From the NCBI GenBank assembly GCA_003164655.1, contig PLTW01000219.1, positions 5,920 to 13,098 on the forward strand: a DNA stretch of 7,179 nucleotides. Reading direction: 5' to 3'. Under the pieces are notes generated by a model. The model was given only the letters and a program-made list of their open reading frames with translations. It was not told the origin of the DNA and did not search any database. Source of the DNA: Actinomycetota bacterium. GTDB lineage: Bacteria > Actinomycetota > Thermoleophilia > UBA2241. Position numbers and translations under genes: made by a program. Below, piece after piece: positions 1 to 4,795 of this stretch. Position 1 is the first letter of the stretch. Each line of letters starts with the position of its first letter.

Positions 1-181
1 GAGCTGTCCGTTGAGCCTGAACCTGGCGTGGACGACCTGGCCCTCGGGGCCGGGATACTCCGGCCCATAGCGCTCGATGAACTCGATACCCGAGTCGTCG
101 AACAGGCCGGTGTAGAAGCCGATCGCCTCCTCCGCCCGTCCGCCGAACATGAGCATCGTCGCGATCTGGTTGTCGGCCATG
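1..181 (-). CDS. VOC-family (PhnB/glyoxalase-like) protein, N-terminal 60 residues only
   Basis: The visible protein begins MADNQIATMLMFGGRAEEAI and continues with FYTGLFDDSGIEFIERYG and PGPEGQVVHARFRLNGQ, then runs off the left edge. A first beta strand (TMLMF), a helix beginning GGRAEEAIGFY, and LFDDS-x-ERYG followed by an acidic/Gly turn are typical of the PhnB / '3-demethylubiquinone-9 3-methyltransferase' subgroup of the vicinal oxygen chelate fold. Despite that historical name these proteins are mostly uncharacterised, and some act in resistance or detoxification. The start at 181 is supported by a purine-rich ribosome site (GGGGAG) six bases upstream. The metal ligands cannot be judged because most of the protein lies outside the window. 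It is co-oriented with the cassette genes to its right. No clear attC separates it from them, so it may be the last, eroded cassette or the flanking chromosome. Confidence 0.8.
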
Positions 182-328
182 AGCTCTCCCCTCGTGCTTG
201 CGATCGCCGCGGATCAGCCGCCACCGCTCTTCGTCGGGCCCTTCCGCTTCCCAACGAACACCAGGCGGTTGCGTCGAGAGGCACAGGCTTCACAGAAGCT
301 CTGCACGTCCGCGCTGTCGGGCTCGATT
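182..328. other. Intergenic stretch with no clear gene or attC
   Basis: This stretch lies between the SnoaL-like fragment and the VOC gene. On the minus strand an open frame ends at 214 with a short tail containing FCEACASRR, a CxxC-like pair. It has no convincing start or ribosome site and overlaps the neighbouring fragment, so I do not call it. A GTTGGGA on the minus strand resembles a core box, but I see no paired arms around it. Confidence 0.4.
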
Positions 329-568
329 CTACTGGGGAAGTGGCGAGGGGAGGGTGTTGATGGTCGTGTCGGCCTTGAAGGAGACGAGCCGCCACTGGTC
401 GCGGTCCTTGACGACGACGATGGTGGCCACGGTGCCGACAGCCGGAGCGAGTGAGCGAGAACCCGACGTCGCATGCGCGTGCGACCTGGCACAGCCGCCG
501 AGGGCAAGCGCGGACGGGGTGGTCCAACCGGCGATCAGATGTGCTCGTCTGGAGTGTCCGCTGCTCAC
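329..568 (-). pseudogene. SnoaL-like / DUF4440-type C-terminal fragment
   Basis: On the minus strand an open frame from a GTG at 568, overlapping the acetyltransferase stop as GTGA, gives 79 residues. Only the last 35 or so look like a known family. The segment VGTVATIVVVKDRDQWRLVS followed by FKADTTIN resembles the final beta strands of SgcJ/EcaC- or SnoaL-like proteins of the NTF2 fold (pattern ATIVLVK-x-DG-x-WR-x-F). That family usually has 120-150 residues, so the front half is missing. The preceding residues (Arg/His/Ser/Ala-rich, with LALGGC) look like out-of-frame coding or fusion sequence. LALGGC by itself resembles a lipobox, but there is no proper signal peptide ahead of it. Most likely this is a truncated relic. 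A translated 79-residue protein coupled to the upstream gene is the less likely alternative. Confidence 0.45.
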
Positions 569-1041
569 GGTCGGCAAGCCAGAGTCATCGTGTGGAAGGC
601 AACCCGTTCGCCGGAAGGCAACACCTTCGAGCCGGTGTCGACGATCTCGAAACCCACGGCGCGGTAACAGCGGACTGCGCGCTCGTTGGAGTCGCGAACG
701 TGCAGCGATATGGACTCGCCAGGATGGGCTCGGCGGAACTCTGTGATGGCGAGGCGAAGCGCCGTTTGGCCGATTCCGCGCCCGAAGTGGGCGGTATTTC
801 CAAGGAACACGCCGAGACGGGCTTCGCACTGCCCGCCGAGGCGCTCGATCCAGACGGTGCCGACCTCACGGCCATCCGCGATCACCACGTTCCAGAACAA
901 ACCCGAGGCGGGATCGTGTCGGTCGGCGCCCGCGGCGAGAGGGCGCGTGCGTGACGGCGCGTCGCCGCCGATGGCCGCGGCCCACCCGTCGATTGTCGCG
1001 AGATCACTGGCTGATACCGGCCGAAGCGAGATGGCCGTCAT
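565..1041 (-). CDS. GNAT-family N-acetyltransferase
   Basis: This 158-residue protein has the normal length for a single-domain GNAT enzyme, which transfers an acetyl group from acetyl-CoA to an amine on a small molecule, peptide or protein. The start LRPVSASDLATIDGW is the usual beta1-alpha1. EARLGVFLGNTAHFGRGIGQ (about 73-92) is motif A, with the acetyl-CoA pyrophosphate loop GRGIG at 87-91. NERAVRCYRAVGFEIV (about 119-134) is motif B, with the conserved N-x-x-A-x-x-x-Y-x-x-x-GF. The substrate cannot be predicted; the N-terminus recalls the RimJ/RimL and aminoglycoside-acetyltransferase-like groups. The ATG at 1041 has only a weak purine-rich site (AGGCGG). A degenerate attC-like remnant lies just upstream, so this was probably carried in a cassette, as GNAT genes often are. 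Confidence 0.88.
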   Translation of the reverse strand: MTAISLRPVSASDLATIDGWAAAIGGDAPSRTRPLAAGADRHDPASGLFWNVVIADGREVGTVWIERLGGQCEARLGVFLGNTAHFGRGIGQTALRLAITEFRRAHPGESISLHVRDSNERAVRCYRAVGFEIVDTGSKVLPSGERVAFHTMTLACRP

Positions 1042-1044
1042 GCG

Positions 1045-1112
1045 GAACCGCCTGCCGCTCGGGCGCTCGGGCGTTGAGCTGCGCCCGTCGGCGTCGCGGG
1101 GTATCGCGGGCC
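1045..1112 (-). repeat. Degenerate attC-like remnant
   Basis: On the minus strand the arm GCGCAGCTCAACGCC (plus strand about 1069-1083) matches the L' arm of the better attC sites at 6509-6595 and 5899-5983. The partner L'' arm and both core boxes are not convincingly present. A GGCCCGC at 1106-1112, next to the tautomerase stop, could be a decayed R'' box. GGGCG...CGCCC within it can also form a small hairpin. It lies where an attC would be expected, between the tautomerase and acetyltransferase genes. I infer an eroded, probably inactive site. Confidence 0.4.
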
Positions 1113-1113
1113 G

Positions 1114-1446
1114 TCAAAGAGACACCCACCCGCTCCGCTCGACGTCATACGGTCTGATCACCACCTTCACCTTCCTGTCTTGGCCGGTCACCGACTGGAA
1201 GGCTCTCGCAAGTCGCGTCGCAAGCTCCTGCAAGGCTTCCTTGGTGCGCTCAGGCCGCTCCCAGAGGTCGACATTGATCCTGGTCACCTCGCCGTCGAAG
1301 CCGTCCGGCATGAGAACCGGGACCAGGTTGATCTCCCAGTCGTTGATGGCGAGTTCAGGCATGCTGGTCAGGGCGCGCTTCGTCGCTTGCTCGAGGTCCG
1401 ACAACCGGTCTTCCCTTCTCAGATTGAAGACGGTGACCAATGGCAT
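1114..1446 (-). CDS. Tautomerase-superfamily protein
   Basis: This 110-residue protein begins MPLVTVF. The Pro directly after the initiator Met is the catalytic N-terminal base (Pro-1 after Met removal) of 4-oxalocrotonate tautomerase, MIF and related enzymes. A first strand (PLVTVFNL), a helix (LSDLEQATKRALTSM) and a second strand (INLVPVLM) form one beta-alpha-beta unit. A second set, VTRINVDLWERPERTKEALQ then KVKVVIRPYD, completes a fused or long-form fold, so the length is above the roughly 60-residue 4-OT class and near the MIF/CHMI-like size. The substrate is unknown. The ATG at 1446 is preceded by a strong ribosome site, AAGGAG, eight bases away. A short attC lies upstream at 1489-1548, so this is a cassette gene. 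Loss of downstream core symmetry suggests the cassette is old. Confidence 0.72.
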   Translation of the reverse strand: MPLVTVFNLRREDRLSDLEQATKRALTSMPELAINDWEINLVPVLMPDGFDGEVTRINVDLWERPERTKEALQELATRLARAFQSVTGQDRKVKVVIRPYDVERSGWVSL

Positions 1447-1488
1447 GGGTTCTACTCCTTCATCGAGCCTGCGCGCTCGGTCGTCTCG

Positions 1489-1548
1489 GCCCTGCGTGTG
1501 CGGCTTGAGCTGCGAGCGAAGCGAGTCTGCTCGAAGCCATTGTCAGGC
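1489..1548 (-). repeat. Short attC site after the higBA remnant
   Basis: Read on the minus strand, the R'' box is GCCTGAC (plus 1542-1548) and the R'-like box is GCAGGGC (plus 1489-1495). Between them are arms GGCTTCGAGCAGACTCGC and TTCGCTCGCAGCTCAAGCC. The second is the reverse complement of the first apart from one unpaired C and a few mismatches, as expected for L''/L' with an extrahelical base. The loop between the arms is almost absent, so the site is about 60 bp. It belongs to the same sequence type as the sites at 5899, 6509 and the one split by the insertion sequence. Confidence 0.65.
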
Positions 1549-1558
1549 CGGGCCATCG

Positions 1559-1857
1559 CTAGGCCGCCGTCTCGCGCGACGGCTTGATCTTTGCCAGGCG
1601 GTCGGCCAAGGCCTCCTCGGCGACCTCGGTGTCATGAGCAGCCTGGGTGCGCAGCCAGTAGCCGTTGGACAGGCCGAAGAAGCGACAGAATCTCAAGTCG
1701 GTGTCGGCGGCGACAACGCGCTTGCCGGCCACGATCTCGCTGACGCGCTGGGCGGGCACGCCGATCTCCTTGGCGAGCGGGTACTGCGAGATGCCATCGG
1801 CTTGAGGAACTCCTCGACAAACAGCTCGCCGGGTGTCACGGGCTTGAGCCTGGCCAT
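1559..1857 (-). pseudogene. higA: HigA-family antitoxin, frameshifted
   Basis: The protein reads MARLKPVTPGELFVEEFLKP from an ATG at 1857, with ribosome site GGGAGGTGA six bases upstream. It then continues in another frame with GISQYPLAKEIGVPAQRVSE, GKRVVAADTDLRFCRFFGLS and a C-terminal tail ending SRETAA (stop at 1559). Joining the two frames gives a complete XRE-type HigA of about 99 residues with an intact helix-turn-helix (LAKEIGVPAQRVSEIVAGKR). One base is missing at about 1794-1796: the minus strand has ATGGC where ATGGGC would restore the frame. As written, translation stops after about 55 residues without the recognition helix. HigA normally neutralises HigB and represses its own operon. 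The lesion could be real decay or a sequencing error in a G run. Confidence 0.8.
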
Positions 1858-1862
1858 CTGTC

Positions 1863-1982
1863 TCACCTCCCATGGTAGCCCACGACCTCGACTTCCGTCG
1901 GGCCGGCTTCGGACCAGCGAAAGCAGACGCGGAACTGGTCGTTGATACGGATGCTGTACCTGACCCTCGAGATCGCCTTGAC
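1863..1982 (-). pseudogene. higB: HigB/RelE-type toxin, C-terminal remnant
   Basis: On the minus strand, directly ahead of higA, the frame YSIRINDQFRVCFRW then SEAGPTEVEVVGYHGR ends in a TGA at 1863 that overlaps the higA ribosome site. The segment YSIRIND-x-RxCFRW...VE-x-VxYH is the hallmark C-terminal half of HigB toxins, ribosome-dependent mRNA endonucleases of the RelE superfamily of about 92 residues. Only about 40 residues remain. Upstream the similarity stops at the attC R' box (1975-1982). The short stretch between shows GDLEGQ in one frame and YSIRIND in another, so a missing G and an extra G (CAGGTACAGC) flank it. The toxin is therefore truncated and almost certainly inactive, which fits the broken antitoxin. 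Confidence 0.78.
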
Positions 1983-2065
1983 GCGTCGCGCGTAACCTGC
2001 GCGGGCTGCCTTCTGAGCTGAGTCCCACTTCCGTTGGGCGCGTCAGGTTGATGGGCGTGTTCGGC
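1975..2065 (-). repeat. attC site of the mazEF cassette
   Basis: Read on the minus strand, R'' is GCCGAAC (plus 2059-2065). It is followed by the arm CCCATCAACCTGACGCGCCC and, after a spacer with GGAAGTGGGACTCAGCTCAG, by the opposite arm GCCCGCGCAGGTTACGCG and an R'-like GTCAAGGC (plus 1975-1982). CAACCTGACGCG pairs with CGCGCAGGTTACG with small bulges. The arms and spacer closely match the site at 5175-5264. Both core boxes depart from the consensus: R'' has G in place of the expected pyrimidine, and R' has GTC in place of GTT. Confidence 0.75.
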
Positions 2066-2072
2066 AATCGCG

Positions 2073-2414
2073 TCAATGGCCGAGAACGATGTCGACGCCC
2101 AGCCGCACCAGCTCGAGCTTCTTTGCGGGTAGCGTCCCGATGCGCTCAGTGAGCGCCGCACGGTCGAGGGTGACGATCTGCGAGACGTTGGCGACCGAGT
2201 CTTTCGGCAGGCCGGTGAGGCGGGCGCTCAGCAGGACGTTGCCGGGCGCCTCGGCCCAGCGCAGATTGCTGGTGAGAGCGACACAGACCGCGGTGGCGAT
2301 CCGGCTGCGATTGAAGGCGTCGCCCTGGACGACCACGACGGGGCGCCGGAAGCCAGGCTCGGAGCCGGACGGCTCCGCGAGCTCGGCCCACCAGACCTCG
2401 CCCTGGGCGATCAC
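2073..2414 (-). CDS. mazF: MazF-type endoribonuclease toxin
   Basis: This is a 113-residue PemK/MazF-fold toxin, which cleaves RNA at short sequence motifs to stop growth. Visible family features are QGEVWWAELAEPSGSEPGFR (about 4-23) with the substrate loop and the conserved Arg-Pro at R24-P25, VVVVQ, the T48-S49-N50 catalytic strand, LPKDSVANVSQIVTLDR (the K-D-S-x-x-N/S-Q signature) and the C-terminal helix with LVRLGVDIVLG. I chose a GTG start at 2414 because it overlaps the antitoxin stop as GTGA, giving translational coupling and the normal length. A longer frame to 2486 lies inside the antitoxin gene. The stop is eight bases before the R'' core box, so antitoxin and toxin fill one cassette. 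Confidence 0.9.
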   Translation of the reverse strand: MIAQGEVWWAELAEPSGSEPGFRRPVVVVQGDAFNRSRIATAVCVALTSNLRWAEAPGNVLLSARLTGLPKDSVANVSQIVTLDRAALTERIGTLPAKKLELVRLGVDIVLGH

Positions 2415-2644
2415 CAGTCGGAGCGCTCCAACGTGTGCCGCGCTGCTGCCTGTGTGAACTCGCCACCGGTGCCAACGTCGGCGCATACGCTGTCGAGCGC
2501 GGCGGTGACGCTCTCGGCCGAGTGACGCGCGACGTACTCGCGCACGGCGTCGCCGTAGAGGCGGCTGCGCGACTTCTTCAGTTCGCGAGCCAGCAGCTCA
2601 GCGTCAGCAAACAGGTCGTCGGGAATGGAGATCGCGGTCTTCAT
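2411..2644 (-). CDS. MazE-like ribbon-helix-helix antitoxin
   Basis: This 77-residue protein starts MKTAISIPDDLFADAELLAR and continues with ELKKSRSRLYGDAVREYVAR. This is a typical ribbon-helix-helix DNA-binding domain in which the TAISIP strand pairs in the dimer and helices follow. It resembles antitoxins that precede MazF toxins of this type (ChpI/MazE-like, RHH rather than AbrB fold). The C-terminal half (SAESVTAALDSVCADVG...TLERSDW) would be the toxin-wrapping tail. The start at 2644 is fixed by the RHH motif beginning at residue 2. There is no ribosome site, and a strong -10 box ends only six bases upstream, so the mRNA is probably leaderless. It should repress its own promoter. Confidence 0.85.
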   Translation of the reverse strand: MKTAISIPDDLFADAELLARELKKSRSRLYGDAVREYVARHSAESVTAALDSVCADVGTGGEFTQAAARHTLERSDW

Positions 2645-2650
2645 ACCGAA

Positions 2651-2678
2651 AGTATAACCGGTGCCGATGGAATCGCAA
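2651..2678 (-). promoter_or_regulatory. Promoter of the mazEF cassette, probably leaderless
   Basis: On the minus strand, -35 TTGCGA (plus 2673-2678) and -10 TATACT (plus 2651-2656) are separated by 16 bases. The antitoxin ATG begins six bases after the -10 box, so transcription would start at or next to the A of ATG. This is a good match to a sigma-70-type promoter, and it lies inside the cassette, allowing expression independent of the array promoter. Confidence 0.6.
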
Positions 2679-2731
2679 CGCGGAAGCTCGCAACGTCCAC
2701 CTTCGGCAGACTTCGCGGTTGGGTAGCGGAT

Positions 2732-2804
2732 GCCGAACGTTTCGGCATTTGAGCTGCGAGCGTGGCGCTCGCTTCTGGCACTCCCATTCGGCGAGCCAGC
2801 TCTT
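2732..2804 (-). repeat. attC, R' half (split by the insertion sequence)
   Basis: This part holds R' GTTCGGC (plus 2732-2738), arm L' CGCTCGCAGCTCAAATGCC (plus 2744-2762), a spacer, and the inner part of arm L'' (minus GAGCTGGCTCGCC, plus 2790-2802). The outer part of L'' and the R'' box are on the far side of the insertion sequence, at 4161-4176. Joined together, GCATTTC + GAGCTG pairs with CAGCTCAAATGC leaving one unpaired C, like the neighbouring attC sites. Confidence 0.75.
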
Positions 2805-2819
2805 GCTCCTATGCCAATG

Positions 2820-3899
2820 CTATACCGCGACGGCGAGCTCCTTAGCAGCGAACTCCGCTTGCACAACCTCGCCGGCTCGCGCCTGTTCACTGCGCAGCAA
2901 GGTCCGGAACACGGTTCTGGCGATGTACCGCTTGAGGCAGCGGCGCGCCTCGCGGCTGCTCATGCCCGCGCTCTGTTTGCGCTCCATGAAGGCGATCGCC
3001 GGCGGATGCATGCACGCCTGCGTGATGGCGATCATGTGGATGGCGGCATTGAGACGCCGGTTGCCACAGCGATTGAGCCGGTGCCGCGTCGAGTTGCCCG
3101 AGCAGACCGGCAGGGGCGCGGTGCCTGAGTGCATGGCGAAGGCGGCCTCGCTGGAGAAGCGCGCCGCGCCGGCCACCTGACCGACGAGCTGAGCGGCCAG
3201 CAGCGCCGAGCAGCCGGGCAGGGCGAGCAGCTCCGGGGCAAGAGCACCCATCAGGCTGCGGATCTCGCGCTCCAGGGCGCGGACCTCGGCGGTGAGCTCG
3301 CGGCAGCGTTGGACCTGCTCGAGGGCTATGCGGCGGCGTGTGCTGGGCGGCAGGCCGTGCAGCGCCGCTTCGACGCGCTCGAGCCACACGTAGCGGTCCA
3401 GCACCCGGGGCGGCAGCTCGAGGCCGCACTCGAGGTCGTGCAGGTGCCAGCGCAGGCGCTTCTGGATGTGCCCACGCTCGCCGACTAGGTCGTCGCGGTG
3501 GTCGGCGAGCAGGCGTACCTCCTGCTCAGGCCCGACGAGCACGGCCACGGGCAGGTCGGGCTCGCGCAACGCGGCACGGGCCACGGCGGCGGCATCGATG
3601 GGGTCGCTCTTGCCGTAGCTGCGCGCCGAAGAGCGCGCAGCGGCCATCAGCTTGGGCGGCACGCGCACCAGGCGCCCACCACGGGGCAGCAGGTGGCGCT
3701 CCAGCCGGCCGGTGAGGTGGCGGCAGTCCTCGAGGGCAAAGCAGCGCTCGGGACCCAGGCTGCGGGCCCAGAGCAGCAGCTGCTCGTGGCCCTGCGCATC
3801 CGCGCCCACGGTCGTCTCGGCCAGCGTACGCCCGCTGGCCGCGTCGACGGCCACAGCGGTGTGGCTCTTCATATGTGGGTCGATGCCGATTACGATCAT
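2820..3899 (-). CDS. IS110-family transposase (DEDD recombinase)
   Basis: This 359-residue protein has the family's usual length. The N-terminal RuvC-like domain starts MIVIGIDPHMKSHTAVAVD and shows the acidic set D7, E57 (in CFALEDCRHLTGRL), D99 and D102 (in YGKSDPIDAAAVARAAL). A helical coiled-coil middle (about 125-215) leads to the C-terminal Tnp domain, with ALPGCSALLAAQLVGQV (about 226-242), F-x-SGTAPLPVCSGNS (the Ser-Gly region near 258-270, where the catalytic serine of this family lies) and RLNRCGNRRLNAAIH. All landmarks are present, so it is probably active. The ATG at 3899 has a ribosome site, AAGGGGGA, six to eight bases upstream. In this family the enzyme works with a bridge RNA that pairs with target and donor DNA; a candidate lies directly upstream. 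Confidence 0.93.
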   Translation of the reverse strand: MIVIGIDPHMKSHTAVAVDAASGRTLAETTVGADAQGHEQLLLWARSLGPERCFALEDCRHLTGRLERHLLPRGGRLVRVPPKLMAAARSSARSYGKSDPIDAAAVARAALREPDLPVAVLVGPEQEVRLLADHRDDLVGERGHIQKRLRWHLHDLECGLELPPRVLDRYVWLERVEAALHGLPPSTRRRIALEQVQRCRELTAEVRALEREIRSLMGALAPELLALPGCSALLAAQLVGQVAGAARFSSEAAFAMHSGTAPLPVCSGNSTRHRLNRCGNRRLNAAIHMIAITQACMHPPAIAFMERKQSAGMSSREARRCLKRYIARTVFRTLLRSEQARAGEVVQAEFAAKELAVAV

Positions 3900-3904
3900 G
3901 CGTA

Positions 3905-4140
3905 GTCCCCCTTCGGTCGGTTGCAGCCGATCTTCGAGTGGGGACCGGCGGCGGACACGCCTTGGCTGAGGCCGTTCCGGCCAGGCTCCTATCAGGTCAC
4001 GCCGGCGACCCCTCGGATCCCGGCCGCGGGGGACGAAACAGCTGATGGTCAGCCCTTCGGGGCGACAGAAATGCTCTGGGTCACTCCGCCGTCGGGACCG
4101 AGGCTACCTGACCAGCGTCGTCTTGGTCAGGGATCCCACG
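3905..4140 (-). ncRNA. Candidate bridge RNA of the IS110 element
   Basis: This is the noncoding left end upstream of the transposase, read on the minus strand. It opens with a perfect 8-bp hairpin (CCTGACCA/TGGTCAGG, nine-base loop, plus 4107-4131). GCATTTC (plus 4068-4074) follows, identical to the attC sequence next to the left end (plus 4161-4167). CAGCT (plus 4040-4044) can pair with AGCTG of the attC flank at the right end. ATAGGAGC (plus 3985-3992) is identical to the element's right end (plus 2805-2812). GCCAA (plus 3962-3966) can pair with TTGGT at the left end, with one G-T wobble. Hairpins lie between these segments: GCTGA/TCAGC at 4041-4053, CCC-TTCG-GGG at 4053-4062 and GGCCG/CGGCC at 3970-3982. 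The order (5' stem, left target, right target, left donor, right donor guide) is that known for IS110 bridge RNAs. The RNA ends are guesses, and the guide matches were found by eye. Confidence 0.6.
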
Positions 4141-4160
4141 GGAGAGAGAGTGACACCAAC

Positions 4161-4176
4161 GAAATGCGTGTTAGGT
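4161..4176 (-). repeat. attC, R'' half (split by the insertion sequence)
   Basis: On the minus strand this is R'' ACCTAAC (plus 4170-4176) followed by ACGCATTTC (outer L'' arm). The stop codon of the preceding short cassette ORF is the TAA of this box. Its continuation lies beyond the insertion sequence, at 2804 and downward. Confidence 0.7.
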
Positions 4177-4362
4177 GCGGCATTCCGGCTCCTGCGATGG
4201 ACCCTGCTCGCCAATGAACGCCGCATCTGAGCGGCTAGCGGCTGATCTCGATATCCTCCGACAGCTTGCCACGACGACTGAAGACACCCAACGCCTGCCC
4301 GCCCGCTCCCAGCCGTCCAATCGACCGCCCTGATGCGAACGGGGGTTGACCGGCCATCTCAT
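4171..4362 (-). CDS. Short cassette ORF of unknown function (63 aa)
   Basis: This open frame on the minus strand fills the cassette between the attC at 4362-4447 and the R'' box at 4170-4176. It starts with the ATG that overlaps the R' box (GTTGATATG) and ends with the TAA inside R''. The product is MRWPVNPRSHQGGRLDGWER and onward, Arg/Ser-rich, ending PECRT, with a short hydrophobic stretch SSVVVAS. I recognise no family, and the composition is not strongly protein-like. A competing 39-residue frame on the plus strand (4214-4333, MNAASERLAADLDILRQLAT) looks somewhat more natural and could be the broken front end of a hydrolase. The cassette may therefore be noncoding or a gene fragment. Confidence 0.3.
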   Translation of the reverse strand: MRWPVNPRSHQGGRLDGWERAGRRWVSSVVVASCRRISRSAASRSDAAFIGEQGPSQEPECRT

Positions 4363-4447
4363 ATCAACGGTTGGCGCATGACCTGCGCGGGTTGCGCTCA
4401 CGGTGAACCGCAACGCCCGGGCGCGTCAGGTTGATGCGCGGTTAGTC
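4362..4447 (-). repeat. attC site of the mntA-hepT cassette
   Basis: On the minus strand, R'' is GACTAAC (plus 4441-4447), then arm GCGCATCAACCTGACGCGCC, a spacer with GGCGTTGCGGTTCACCG, arm CGCGCAGGTCATGCGCC and an R'-like GTTGATA (plus 4362-4368). The arms pair over CGCATCAACCTGACGCG / CGCGCAGGTCATGCG with a bulge. The hepT stop codon TAA is inside R''. The R' box departs from GTTRRRY at its last bases. Confidence 0.82.
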
Positions 4448-4795
4448 TGCGTCTCCCACCTGCCCAAGCAGCGCCTCGCACTCGGCGCGCAAGACCGGCA
4501 CGTCGTGCTGGGCAATGGAGTAGACGGCCTCGTCGTCGATCTGCGGGTACTCGTGCACGAGCCGGTTGCGAAAGCCGACGATGAGGCGTGCGTGCGAGAT
4601 GCCGTCGGCGAGCATGGCGTCGCGACGCCCAAGCGCGCCGATCGCCTCGCCGATGACGGTGAGCTCGCGCTCGACGGCTGAGCGGATGGGACGCCGCTCG
4701 CTGTACGTGGCCAAGTCGACGCCGGTCAGCACCTCGGTGATGGCGTCGCAGGCGTCAATGACGTCGGCGAGGTAGGCAGCCGGGCTACGCGGCAT
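4442..4795 (-). CDS. hepT: HepT-like HEPN toxin (DUF86)
   Basis: This 117-residue all-helical protein is of the HEPN/DUF86 family, toxins that act as RNases when not modified. The catalytic signature RNRLVHEY lies at 76-83 (R76, then four residues, H81, E, Y83), the R-x4-H-x-Y motif. In characterised pairs the tyrosine is the residue adenylylated by the partner. Other family features are the opening AAYLADVIDACDAITEV, SAVERELTVIGEAIGAL (40-56) and the following IDDEAVYSIAQHDVPVLR. The ATG at 4795 overlaps the end of mntA by 11 bases, showing translational coupling. The stop lies inside the attC R'' box, so the pair occupies a single cassette. Confidence 0.9.
   Translation of the reverse strand: MPRSPAAYLADVIDACDAITEVLTGVDLATYSERRPIRSAVERELTVIGEAIGALGRRDAMLADGISHARLIVGFRNRLVHEYPQIDDEAVYSIAQHDVPVLRAECEALLGQVGDAD

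Larger units (their letters stand above)
2805..4160 (-). mobile_element. IS110-family insertion sequence inserted in an attC
   Basis: This element of about 1.36 kb has one transposase gene, a very short right end (about 15 bases after the stop) and a long noncoding left end (about 260 bases before the start). That layout matches the IS110 group, whose bridge RNA lies upstream of the gene, rather than the IS1111 group. The ends were placed from where the attC sequence breaks off on both sides and are uncertain by about five bases; the core dinucleotide could not be fixed. No terminal inverted repeats or long target duplication are visible, as expected for the family. The target is the L'' arm of an attC. 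Confidence 0.8.

Noticed and set aside
686..1945. A 419-codon open frame on the plus strand.
   Set aside because: It runs antisense across the acetyltransferase, tautomerase and higA, whose minus-strand products have clear family motifs. The plus-strand product is Arg/Ser-rich with no recognisable domain, typical of a high-GC shadow frame.
1559..2161. A 200-codon minus-strand frame covering higA.
   Set aside because: Only its last 78 residues are HigA. The front part is the attC and higB region read out of frame, so the long frame reflects the frameshift and not a real fusion.
2887..3429. A 180-codon minus-strand frame inside the transposase gene.
   Set aside because: It is an out-of-frame shadow of the IS110 transposase, rich in Arg, Ala and Pro with no independent motif.
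4107..4131. The 8-bp hairpin as a transcription terminator for the upstream cassettes.
   Set aside because: No T run follows the stem on the minus strand. Its position at the 5' side of the noncoding left end fits the bridge-RNA first stem better.
4214..4333. A plus-strand 39-residue hydrolase N-terminus.
   Set aside because: The similarity is only an impression over about 25 residues, and there is no ribosome site. It is kept as an alternative in the short-cassette entry and not called as a gene.
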